Positions 16,454-24,732 of a stretch of DNA of 64,000 nucleotides are shown one piece after another. The notes under the pieces are model-generated. The model was not told the DNA's origin. It did not search any database and was given only the letters and a program-made list of their open reading frames with translations. This stretch comes from Streptomyces iranensis (GTDB lineage Bacteria; Actinomycetota; Actinomycetes; Streptomycetales; Streptomycetaceae). The position numbers were made by a program, and so were the translations under genes. Position 1 is the stretch's first letter. The number at the start of each line of letters is the position of its first letter. The stretch covers positions 1 through 64,000 of the forward strand of contig NZ_JAGGLR010000036.1 in NCBI RefSeq assembly GCF_017874715.1, written 5' to 3'.

Positions 16454-17626
16454 TCACACCACGTGTGCTTCGGGGCGGGTCTCGGCGCCGTGGTGGAACC
16501 GGTCGGCGCTGAGCGGGGAGATGTCGGTGAACGGCGCACGCTCCAGGTACAGATCGCGCACGGCCTCGCCGACCGCGGGTGCCTGAAGGAAGCCGTGGCC
16601 GGAAAACCCGGCCGCGTAGAGGAAGTTGGGCAGCTCCGCGGAGCGGCCGATCAGCGCGTTGTGGTCCGGTGTGACCTCGTACAGACCGGCCCATCCGCCC
16701 ACGGTCTCCATACCGGCCAGGGCCGGGGCGCGGTGGCGGGCGACGGTGCGGAACAGCTCCAGCCACTCCGGGGTCCAGGTGGTGTCGAAGCCGTCGTCCT
16801 GGTCGGGGTCGGCCAGCCCGAGCAGCAGACCGTCGTCGCTGTTGTGGAAGTAGGCGGTCGAGGAGAAGTCGATGGTGAACGGGATGCGCGGGGCGGGCGG
16901 GGTGATCGGCGCGGTGAACGCCAGCTGCCGCTTCACCGGCCGGACCGGGAGGTTGACACCGGCCATCTCCCCGATCCGCGCCGACCAGGCCCCCGCCGCG
17001 CAGATCACGGTGGAGCACGCGATGCGGCCATGGCTGGTGTGCACACCGACGACCCGGTCCCCGGCGGTGTCGAGGCCGGATACCGCGGTGTGGGTGGCGA
17101 TGGTGACGCCGGCTCGGGCCGCCGCCCGTGCGTAGCCCTGGACGACCAGCCCGGGGCGGGCGTGTCCGTCGGCGGGCGAGTACGCGGCGGCCACGAGGCC
17201 GTCGGTGCTGAGATAGGGACACAGGCGCCGGGCCTCTTCGGGGGCGATCATGCGGCTCGGGACGCCGAGGCTGTTCTGGAGCCGGACCGCGGCCTCGAAG
17301 TCAGTCGCCTGCTGTGCGCTGTCGAGCAGGAAGAGGTAGCCGACGGTGTCGAGGCGGATGTCGGCGCCGGGCCGGTGGCGGAACTCCTGGTAGGCACGGA
17401 GGCTGCGGCTGCCCAGCTCGATATTGAGCGGATCGGAGAACTGGGCGCGCACACCGCCGATCGGCTTGCCCGAACTGCCGCAGCCGAGGTCGTCGCGCTC
17501 GACGACGACGATGTTCGTCACCCCTGCCTCGGCGAGGTGAAACGCGGTGCTCGCACCCATCACGCCGCCACCGACGATCACAACATCGGCGGAGGCGGGA
17601 ACGGTGCGGAAGGCGGATGAGGACAA
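16454..17626 (-). CDS. FAD-dependent amine oxidase (DAO/SoxB-like), possible pipecolate oxidase
   Basis: 390 residues. The Rossmann motif VVIVGGGVMGASTAFHLAEAG lies at the N-terminus, GSSGKPIGGVRAQFS follows, and the C-terminus has GFSGHGFLQAPAVGEAV. This is the sarcosine/D-amino-acid/pipecolate oxidase superfamily. As first gene of an operon with P6C dehydrogenase and HglS, the likely reaction is oxidation of L-pipecolate, or of another lysine-derived amine, to piperideine-6-carboxylate. This is inferred from context. The start is a TTG at 17626; no better in-frame start is visible. It is divergent from the LysR gene across 173 bp. Confidence 0.82.
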   Translation of the reverse strand: MSSSAFRTVPASADVVIVGGGVMGASTAFHLAEAGVTNIVVVERDDLGCGSSGKPIGGVRAQFSDPLNIELGSRSLRAYQEFRHRPGADIRLDTVGYLFLLDSAQQATDFEAAVRLQNSLGVPSRMIAPEEARRLCPYLSTDGLVAAAYSPADGHARPGLVVQGYARAAARAGVTIATHTAVSGLDTAGDRVVGVHTSHGRIACSTVICAAGAWSARIGEMAGVNLPVRPVKRQLAFTAPITPPAPRIPFTIDFSSTAYFHNSDDGLLLGLADPDQDDGFDTTWTPEWLELFRTVARHRAPALAGMETVGGWAGLYEVTPDHNALIGRSAELPNFLYAAGFSGHGFLQAPAVGEAVRDLYLERAPFTDISPLSADRFHHGAETRPEAHVV

Positions 17627-17750
17627 CAGACCACTCTCTTCCGGAGGCCACCTCGCCGGACGAGGACGGGTCCACGCCCGGGGGCGGCAGGGCTGTCAGG
17701 ACAGAGCGATGCCGATCAGCTATCTCTGCGTCATCGTGCAGCACACCAAA

Positions 17751-17768
17751 CGTTGACGTCTATCAACG
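17751..17768. promoter_or_regulatory. LysR-type binding dyad between the lysine operon and its regulator
   Basis: CGTTGA-cgtcta-TCAACG is a perfect 6-bp inverted repeat with a 6-bp spacer and the T...A ends of LysR boxes. It lies in the divergent promoter region, 31 bp before the LysR start. It probably serves both autoregulation and operon control. Confidence 0.65.
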
Positions 17769-17787
17769 GTCCATGCTTCTGATCTTT

Positions 17788-17800
17788 TAGAATCCCTATA
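17788..17800 (+). promoter_or_regulatory. Probable leaderless promoter of the LysR gene
   Basis: TAGAAT at 17788-17793 fits a -10 box and ends 6 nt before the ATG at 17800. No Shine-Dalgarno precedes that ATG. This arrangement is typical of actinobacterial leaderless mRNAs. No good -35 is seen, which fits activator-dependent or autoregulated transcription. Confidence 0.45.
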
Positions 17801-18780
17801 TGGACTGGACGAGTGCGCAGCTGCGTTCGCTGGTGGAACTGACCAGACGCGGCACCATCACCGCGGTCGCGGAGGCCCTGGGATACACGCCCGGCGGGGT
17901 CTCGCAGCAGATCACCGCGTTGGAGAAGGCCACCGGCATGCAACTGCTGCGGCGGGTGGGACGCCGGGTGGAGCTCACCGACGCCGGAGCGACCCTGGCC
18001 CTGCACGCCGAGCGCATCCTCACCACGGAGGCCGAGGCCGTCGAAGCGCTGGAGCGCACCCGGAACGAGGTCTCCGGGACGCTGCGGGTAGGGCTCTTCG
18101 CCACGGCCGCCGCCGAGATCCTGCCGCCCGCCCTGCGGCAGGTGCGCGAGACCCATCCCGGCGTGACCGTCCGCAGCCGGGACATGGACGTGGACGAGGT
18201 GTACGACGCGGTGGCCGGTGGAAGCGTGGACCTGGCGCTGGGACTGGACTACCCGGACGTGCCCATCCCGCGGGATCCGTCCCTGCGGGTGCGGGAGCTG
18301 TCCAGGGAGCGCTTCTCGCTCGCGGTACCCACCGGGGCCATGTCCGGGAGGCCCGGCAGGCCCGGCAGGCCCGGCAGGCCCGGTCGGCAGAAGGTCTCGC
18401 TCGCCGACACCAGGGACCTGGGATGGATCCTGCCGTCAGCCGGCAGCTACTACGGCCGCGCCGTGCTCACCGCCTGCCGCCGCGCCGGATTCGAACCGCA
18501 GGTGCTGCACGAGGTGACCGACACCGCCGCCACCCTGGCCCTGGTCGAGGCCGGAGTCGGGGTCAGCGTGGTGACGGAGCTGATGCTTCGGCTGCGCCCG
18601 TCCTGCCTCGATGTCCTGGAGCTGCACGAGACGATGGAACGCCACATCGTGGTGGTGTGCCGCTCCTTCGCCGAGCACCGGCCGACGGTGGCCGCGCTGG
18701 TGGATGTGTTGCGCACCTCGGCGGATCGGCGGCCCCCCGAGCGTCAGCGGCAAAGCGGGAACACGCACCTCACCCGCTGA
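17800..18780 (+). CDS. LysR-family regulator of the lysine/aminoadipate operon
   Basis: 326 residues. The N-terminal HTH (AVAEALGYTPGGVSQQITALEK) and the LysR substrate domain are intact. Residues about 184-195 hold a GRP-GRP-GRP-GRP insertion from a 9-bp DNA repeat, in a surface loop between the two effector lobes. The C-terminus is Arg-rich and may be disordered. It is divergent from the FAD oxidase operon and followed 165 bp later by an amino-acid permease, so it probably senses lysine or a breakdown product. The gene appears leaderless. Confidence 0.88.
   Translation: MDWTSAQLRSLVELTRRGTITAVAEALGYTPGGVSQQITALEKATGMQLLRRVGRRVELTDAGATLALHAERILTTEAEAVEALERTRNEVSGTLRVGLFATAAAEILPPALRQVRETHPGVTVRSRDMDVDEVYDAVAGGSVDLALGLDYPDVPIPRDPSLRVRELSRERFSLAVPTGAMSGRPGRPGRPGRPGRQKVSLADTRDLGWILPSAGSYYGRAVLTACRRAGFEPQVLHEVTDTAATLALVEAGVGVSVVTELMLRLRPSCLDVLELHETMERHIVVVCRSFAEHRPTVAALVDVLRTSADRRPPERQRQSGNTHLTR
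18349..18384 (+). repeat. In-frame 9-bp tandem repeat (GRP codons)
   Basis: Four copies of AGGCCCGGC, the last ending in T. They encode repeated Gly-Arg-Pro within the LysR effector domain. The copy number is a multiple of three bases, so slippage would keep the frame. Confidence 0.85.
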
Positions 18781-18945
18781 CGAGGCCACGAAGGGGCCCA
18801 GGTTTTCTTGGGCTGAGGGGCGCAAGTTGTCGCGCTGCTGAGTCTTTCGGGGGCGGCAGACCGTGGGTGATGGTTTCAGGCCAGTGGTGACCCACACCAC
18901 GTCGGTGGCCCGTCGTGCCGCCGCTTGTCTGCCATGGAGCCAGCC

Positions 18946-20454
18946 ATGTCCCCCAACCACACCCCCAAGTCCGGGCTTCCCGCCCTCCTGGGAAGAGGCC
19001 CCCAGGGGATCTTCCGGCGCACCCTCCCCTCCGAACAGCCCGCGGGCGAGCGCATGGTCCGCACCCTCGGGCTGACCCAGCTGACGATGATCGGCGTCGG
19101 CGCGATCATCGGGGCCGGTATCTTCAGCCTGGCGGCGGCCGTCGCCAGAGACGTCGCCGGTCCCGCCGTACTGATCTCGTTCCTGGTCGCCGGAGCCGCG
19201 TCGCTGTGCGCGGCCTTCGCGTACGCGGAGTTCGCCGGCATGGTGCCGAAAGCGGGCTCCTCCTACACCTACTGCGCCGCGGTCCTCGGGGAGGTCGTGG
19301 GGTGGATCGTGGGGTGGGACCTCCTTCTGGAGTACACCGCCATCGTCGCGGTCGTCGCGATCGGCATGTCCGGCTACCTCGGCTTCCTCCTGGACGCCGT
19401 CGGGGTCCACCTGCCCACCTGGGCACTGGGCGCGCCCGGCACCGGCGCCGGTCACAGGATCGACCTGCTGGCCATGGCGATCTGCCTGGCGGTCGCCTGG
19501 CTGCTGACCCGTGGCACCCGTACCTCCGCCCGCGTCGAGACCGTGCTGACCATCGTCAAGATCGCCATCGTTCTCGTGGTGATCGCGGTCGGCTTCACCA
19601 AGGTCGACACCGGGAATCTCACGCCGTTCGCGCCCTTCGGACTCGGCGGGGCCTTCACCGGCGCCGCCACCGTCTTCTTCGCCGTCTTCGGCTATGACGC
19701 GCTGAGCACCGCCGCCGAGGAGTCGGTGGAGGCCCGCGACAAGCTGCCCAAGGCCATGATGCTGTCGCTCGGCATCTCCATGGCCTTGTACGTGCTGGTG
19801 TGCGTCGTGCTCACCGGCATCCAGCACTACAGCGAACTCAACCCGAACAGCGGCATCTCCAGCGCCTTCGCCGACGTGGGCCTGACCGGGCTGGCCAACG
19901 TCATCGCCGTCGGAGCGGTCATCGGCATCGTCACCGTGACGTTCTCCTTCATGATGGGCGCCTCGCGCCTGTGGTACGCGCTCAGCCGGGACGGACTCAT
20001 GCCGGCGTGGTTCGGGGCCATCCACCCCAAGCGCAAGGTGCCGCACCGCGCCACCTGGATCATCGGCATCGTCTCCGCCGTACTCGCGGGCGCGCTGCCC
20101 ATCAACGCGGTGGCGGAACTGACCAACATCGGAGTCCTGCTGGCCTTCATGGTGGTCTGCGCGTCCGTGCTGATCCTGCGCTACCGGAAGCCGCACCTCA
20201 AGCGCTCGTTCCGATGCCCCGGGATGCCGGTGGTGCCCGTCCTCGGCATGATCTTCTCCGGCTGGCTGATGTCGTTCCTGCAGTGGGAGACCTGGGTACG
20301 TCTGGGGGCCTGGCTCGTTGCCGGGCTGGTCATCTACGGAGCCTACGGCTACCGCCGCACCCGCCAGGTGATGCCCGGAGGGTCGGTGGACCTCGACACC
20401 CTGGACGACCTGACCGACACCGAGGATCCCGAGCCGCACACCCTGGAGGCCTAG
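18946..20454 (+). CDS. APC-family amino-acid permease (cationic amino acid transporter type)
   Basis: About 502 residues with twelve or more membrane segments. LTQLTMIGVGAIIGAGIF is the conserved helix-1 motif of APC permeases, and the long form with a soluble C-terminal tail (SVDLDTLDDL) fits the CAT subgroup. In this context lysine, or another cationic or aminoadipate-type amino acid, is a reasonable substrate. ATG at 18946 is chosen for GGAG six bases upstream; ATG at 18934 is the alternative. It lies downstream of the LysR gene in the same direction. Confidence 0.88.
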   Translation: MSPNHTPKSGLPALLGRGPQGIFRRTLPSEQPAGERMVRTLGLTQLTMIGVGAIIGAGIFSLAAAVARDVAGPAVLISFLVAGAASLCAAFAYAEFAGMVPKAGSSYTYCAAVLGEVVGWIVGWDLLLEYTAIVAVVAIGMSGYLGFLLDAVGVHLPTWALGAPGTGAGHRIDLLAMAICLAVAWLLTRGTRTSARVETVLTIVKIAIVLVVIAVGFTKVDTGNLTPFAPFGLGGAFTGAATVFFAVFGYDALSTAAEESVEARDKLPKAMMLSLGISMALYVLVCVVLTGIQHYSELNPNSGISSAFADVGLTGLANVIAVGAVIGIVTVTFSFMMGASRLWYALSRDGLMPAWFGAIHPKRKVPHRATWIIGIVSAVLAGALPINAVAELTNIGVLLAFMVVCASVLILRYRKPHLKRSFRCPGMPVVPVLGMIFSGWLMSFLQWETWVRLGAWLVAGLVIYGAYGYRRTRQVMPGGSVDLDTLDDLTDTEDPEPHTLEA

Positions 20455-20656
20455 TGGCGGACCGGAGCGGTGTGCGATATCGCGACCCGGGGCCGTGACC
20501 AGCACCTCGGTGACGATGGCCAGCGCCTCCGGCTTGCGACCAGCCGGCGTGGCAGGTCCACAAGTGGCGGCGCCGGGCCCGGGGGAGGGGACGGGGTCGG
20601 CAGCCCGCTGGGGTCTGTCGCCCAGGGAAGCGGGGCGCCCCCTTTGACGACGGGCC

Positions 20657-21580
20657 CTAGTCCGGCTGTTCGTCCCGCGTGGCGTGTACATACGGCTCGT
20701 CTTCCGGTACCGCGCCGCGCAGCGAGCGGATCATCGTGCCCAGCAGCGGGTTGCTGTTCTCGTGGCGGTGCAGGGCCATCACGCGGCGGAACGCCAAGCG
20801 CTGCGCCAGTCGAGTCGCCTCCACCGAGTCGCCGGGCGAGTGACCGAGCCCCGGCACGATAGCGACGCCGAGACCCGCGGACACCAGCTCCCGTACGACG
20901 TCGTAGTTGTTGCTGCGAAAGGTGACCGCGGCCTCGAAACCTGCCGCCGCGCACAGCCGGGCGAGCGAGAGCGCACCGGCCGTGCCTTCCCTGCTGGTGA
21001 TCCAGCGGGCCTGCGAGAGCCCGGCCAGGCGCGGGCTCAGACCGCTGCCACGGGCCCTGAGCAGAACGAGGTCCTCGCGCACGAGCTGATGGCAGGCCAG
21101 GCCGTCCGACCACTGCCGGGGGCTCAGCCCGTACTCGTACACCAGCGCCACATCCAGATCCCCGGCGTTCAGCGCGGCGACGAGCTCCTCCGGCTCGCCC
21201 TCCTCGAGCTGCACCTGCGCCCGCGGGTGGGCCGACGTCAGGGCCGACAGCGCCGGTGGCACGAGCCGGACACCGGCGGTGGGGAAACTTCCCAGCCGCA
21301 GCCGAGCCGTGGCACCGGTGGCGAGCTGGTGCACCTGATGGCCGAGGTCGTCCATGGCCGCCAGCACCGGGACACTGAGGCCGACCAGCCGGTGAGCCGC
21401 CGCGGTCGCCCGGACACCGTGCGCCTCCCGCTCGAACAGCACCAGGCCCGTCTCCTTCTCCAGGGCCGAGACCTGCTGGGAGATCGCCGAGGCGGTGTAC
21501 CCGAGCTCGCGGGCCGCGATGACGAACGAGCCGGTGCGCACAACGGCCCTCAGGGTGAGCAGATGCTGCGGCTTGAGCAA
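20657..21580 (-). CDS. LysR-family regulator divergent from the D-2-hydroxyglutarate dehydrogenase operon
   Basis: 307 residues from TTG at 21580, which has an ideal ribosome site (GGGAGG, 6 nt). The first helix reads LKPQHLLTLRAVVRTGSFV and the recognition helix AISQQVSALEKETGL. An upstream in-frame ATG at 21625 falls inside a 25-bp dyad and is unlikely to be the start. The substrate domain is complete. It is divergent from the FAD/Fe-S dehydrogenase gene, so it probably controls that operon and itself. Confidence 0.87.
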   Translation of the reverse strand: MLKPQHLLTLRAVVRTGSFVIAARELGYTASAISQQVSALEKETGLVLFEREAHGVRATAAAHRLVGLSVPVLAAMDDLGHQVHQLATGATARLRLGSFPTAGVRLVPPALSALTSAHPRAQVQLEEGEPEELVAALNAGDLDVALVYEYGLSPRQWSDGLACHQLVREDLVLLRARGSGLSPRLAGLSQARWITSREGTAGALSLARLCAAAGFEAAVTFRSNNYDVVRELVSAGLGVAIVPGLGHSPGDSVEATRLAQRLAFRRVMALHRHENSNPLLGTMIRSLRGAVPEDEPYVHATRDEQPD

Positions 21581-21609
21581 CGCGTACCTCCCGCCGGACT
21601 CCGGAACGG

Positions 21610-21634
21610 GCCACAGCGTAAGCATCGCTGTGGC
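21610..21634. promoter_or_regulatory. LysR operator, 9-bp perfect dyad
   Basis: GCCACAGCG-taagcat-CGCTGTGGC has perfect 9-bp arms and a 7-bp centre. It lies 30 bp upstream of the LysR start, in the divergent region before 21742. The two GGGTC boxes at about 21639 and 21661 may be activation half-sites. Confidence 0.75.
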
Positions 21635-21741
21635 TCATGGGTCAATACTTTCGTGCTACTGGGTCTTGTGAGGCGGGCCGGGGCCCCGGATCGTGGCTGT
21701 GACGAGGTCGAACACGGCCGATGGACAAAGGAGCTACCGCA

Positions 21742-24732
21742 GTGACGGCGACCGCGCAGGGCCCGCAACGTCCCGACGCCGCGACGGTGCGGGGCATGGC
21801 ACGTCCCGACGCCGCGACAGCGCGCGGCCCGCAACGGCTCGACGCCGCCGTGACCGAGGCGCTCACTCGAGGCGACTGCGGCGAGGTGCACGGCGACGCG
21901 GGACGCCGGGCCCAATACGCGGCCGACGCCTCCAACTACCGCCAGGTCCCCCTGGCGGTGGTCTTCCCCCGCGAGCGGCGGCACGTGCTCAACACGATCG
22001 CCGTCTGCCGCCGCCTGGGTGTGCCGATCACCTCGCGCGGCGCGGGCACCAGCACCTCGGGGCAGGCCATCGGCTCCGGCGTGGTCATGGACCTCTCCCG
22101 CTACTTCAACCGCCTCCTCGCGCTGGACCCCGAGGCGGGCACGGCCACGGTGCGGCCCGGCATCGTCCTGGACGACCTGCAACGGGCCGCCGCCGAACAC
22201 GGCCTGCTCTTCGGCCCGGACCCTTCCACCCACAGCCGCTGCACCCTCGGCGGAATGATCGGCAACAACGCGTGCGGCTCACACTCCGTCGCCTGGGGGC
22301 GCACCGCGGAGAACGTGCTGGAGCTCGAAGTGGTCACCTATCGCGGCACCGTGCTGCGGCTCGGTGAAATGACGCAGGGAGAGATCGACGCGGCCATCGC
22401 CGTCGGCGACGACCGCGCCCACCTCATCGCATCCCTGCACCGCCTCGCCGAGCGGAATCTGGCAACCCTGCGCACCCGGCTGGGCCGGTTCCCCCGCCAG
22501 GTCTCCGGCTACGCGCTCGAACACCTGCTGCCGGAGCGGCGCTTCAACCTCGCGCGGGCCCTGGTCGGCAGCGAGGGCACACTCGCCGTCATCCTCTCCG
22601 CCACCGTCCGCTTGGTGTCGCCTCCTCCCGCACGAGCCCTGGTGGTGCTCGGCTACCGCGACGCATGCGCGGCAGCCGACGCCGTACCCGGCCTCCTGGG
22701 ACACCGCCTCCTGGCGCTGGAAGGGCTCGACCAGGCCCTGACCGACATCGTCACCCGCACCGAGACCCGCCGGACGATCGACACCCTGCCCGAGGCGCGG
22801 GCCTGGCTCTTCGCGGAACTCGGTGGCGAGGAGGAGCAACTGCCCAGGCGTGCCGAGGAACTTGTCGCGGCGGCCGGGCAGACCGCGGGCTTCACCGGCG
22901 GCGAGATCGTCACCGACCCGGTGCGCGCCCGGCGGCTGTGGCGGATCCGGGAGGACGGAGCCGGGCTGGCCACCCGTCTGCCCGACGGATCGGAGGCGTG
23001 GCCCGGCTGGGAGGACGCCGCCGTCCCTCCCGAGCGACTGGGCTCATATCTCCGGCAGCTCACCGAACTGCTCGCGCGACACCATCTGCGGGGAGCCGTC
23101 TACGGGCACTTCGGGGAGGGCTGTCTGCACGTACGGATCAACTTCGACTTCACCACCGAACACGGGACCGCCGGCTTCCGTGCCTTCGTCACCGAAGCCG
23201 CCGCACTCGTCGCCGCACACGGTGGCTCCCTCTCCGGAGAGCACGGCGACGGCCAGGCGCGCTCCGAGCTGCTGCCGCTGATGTACGGCCCGGCCGTCAT
23301 GGCCCTGTTTCAGCAGTTCAAGGACGTCTGGGACCCCGACAACGGCCTGAACCCCGGAATGATCGTCGACCCGCTGCCCGTCGACGGCAATCTGCGGGTC
23401 AGCCCCCACCGCACCCCCCTGCCCCTGACCACCGTCCTTCCCTTCCACGCCGACGACGGCGACTTCGCCAAGGCCACCCGCCGGTGTGTCGGCGTCGGCA
23501 AATGCCGTACGGCCGCTCCACGCGGCGACGTCATGTGCCCCAGCTACCGCGTCACCCTCGACGAGAAGGACTCCACCCGCGGCCGTGCCCGCCTGCTGTA
23601 CGAAATGACGCAGGGCGAGGTCATCACCGACGGCTGGCGGTCCACCGAAGTGCGGGACGCGCTCGATCTGTGTCTGTCGTGCAAGGGGTGCAGTGCCGAC
23701 TGCCCGGTCGGCGTGGACGTGGCCACGTACAAGTCGGAGTTCCTGCACCACCACTACCGGCGACGGATCAGGCCCGCCTCCCACTACTCCATGGGCTGGC
23801 TGCCCCTGCTGTCCCGTGTCGCCGCCCGGATGCCCCGGCTGGTCAACGCCCTCACGGCGTCCCGCCTCGCACCGGCGATCAAGCGACTGGGAGGCATCGC
23901 CGCCGAGCGCGAGGTGCCCCGCTTCGCCGACCGGACCTTTCTGGCCTGGTTCCGCGCGCGCACCCCTGGGGGCGACGGACACCGTGGCCCCGTCGTGCTG
24001 TGGGTGGACTCCTTCAACAACCACTTCACACCCGACGTCCTGAAGGCGGGCGTGGCGGTTCTCGAACACGCCGGATATCGGGTCCACGTCCCGCCCGGCA
24101 CCCAGTGCTGCGGCCTGACCTGGATCACCACCGGACAGCTGGGCATCGCCCGCCGTATCGCCCGCCGCACCGCCACCGCGCTCGCACCGGCCGTACGCGC
24201 GGGCATGCCGGTCGTGGGCCTGGAGCCGAGCTGTACCGCGGCGCTGAAAACCGATCTGCCCGAGCTCCTGGACGGTGACACCGACGCACGCGCGCTCGCC
24301 CGGTCCACCCTCACCCTCGCCGAACTCCTCGTCCATCACACGGTGGGCTGGCGGCCGCCGCACATCGACACCCGCTCCATCAGTCAGACCCACTGCCACC
24401 AGCACGCCACCAGCGGCTTCAGCGCCGACAGCGCACTCCTGGACGCCATGGGCGTCGACAACAGCGTGCTGAACTCGGGCTGCTGCGGCCTGGCCGGAAA
24501 CTTCGGCTTCGAACGTGGCCACTACGACGTGTCCGTGGCGGCCGGTGAACAGATCCTGCTGCCCGCCGTCCGAGCCGCCGCACCGGACACCGTCGTCCTC
24601 GCGGACGGCTTCAGCTGCCGCACCCAGATCACCCAGCGGACCGACCGCGCGGGCACCCACCTCGCCGAACTCATCGCCCGTGCTTTGCGCCATCAGCCCT
24701 TCTCCTCAGCAGACAAGGAACCCGCACCGTGA
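21742..24732 (+). CDS. FAD/Fe-S D-2-hydroxyglutarate dehydrogenase (YdiJ-type fusion)
   Basis: About 996 residues. The N-terminal half is a GlcD-like FAD domain (TSRGAGTSTSGQAIG; GMIGNNACGSHSVAWG). The C-terminal half is ferredoxin/CCG-type: CLSCKGCSADCP, then TQCCGLTW and NSGCCGLAGNFG. This two-domain form matches E. coli YdiJ, which oxidises D-2-hydroxyglutarate to 2-oxoglutarate. That is the product of the HglS gene nearby, which strengthens the call. GTG at 21742 is chosen for AAAGGAG at 21727-21733. The first 35 residues contain repeated RPDAA-type units not needed for catalysis. It overlaps the next gene by 4 nt. Confidence 0.88.
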   Translation: MTATAQGPQRPDAATVRGMARPDAATARGPQRLDAAVTEALTRGDCGEVHGDAGRRAQYAADASNYRQVPLAVVFPRERRHVLNTIAVCRRLGVPITSRGAGTSTSGQAIGSGVVMDLSRYFNRLLALDPEAGTATVRPGIVLDDLQRAAAEHGLLFGPDPSTHSRCTLGGMIGNNACGSHSVAWGRTAENVLELEVVTYRGTVLRLGEMTQGEIDAAIAVGDDRAHLIASLHRLAERNLATLRTRLGRFPRQVSGYALEHLLPERRFNLARALVGSEGTLAVILSATVRLVSPPPARALVVLGYRDACAAADAVPGLLGHRLLALEGLDQALTDIVTRTETRRTIDTLPEARAWLFAELGGEEEQLPRRAEELVAAAGQTAGFTGGEIVTDPVRARRLWRIREDGAGLATRLPDGSEAWPGWEDAAVPPERLGSYLRQLTELLARHHLRGAVYGHFGEGCLHVRINFDFTTEHGTAGFRAFVTEAAALVAAHGGSLSGEHGDGQARSELLPLMYGPAVMALFQQFKDVWDPDNGLNPGMIVDPLPVDGNLRVSPHRTPLPLTTVLPFHADDGDFAKATRRCVGVGKCRTAAPRGDVMCPSYRVTLDEKDSTRGRARLLYEMTQGEVITDGWRSTEVRDALDLCLSCKGCSADCPVGVDVATYKSEFLHHHYRRRIRPASHYSMGWLPLLSRVAARMPRLVNALTASRLAPAIKRLGGIAAEREVPRFADRTFLAWFRARTPGGDGHRGPVVLWVDSFNNHFTPDVLKAGVAVLEHAGYRVHVPPGTQCCGLTWITTGQLGIARRIARRTATALAPAVRAGMPVVGLEPSCTAALKTDLPELLDGDTDARALARSTLTLAELLVHHTVGWRPPHIDTRSISQTHCHQHATSGFSADSALLDAMGVDNSVLNSGCCGLAGNFGFERGHYDVSVAAGEQILLPAVRAAAPDTVVLADGFSCRTQITQRTDRAGTHLAELIARALRHQPFSSADKEPAP

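Noticed and set aside
18436..20691. 751-codon minus-strand frame
   Set aside because: It is antisense to the LysR and permease genes. The His/Asp/Gly-rich translation is typical of shadow frames.
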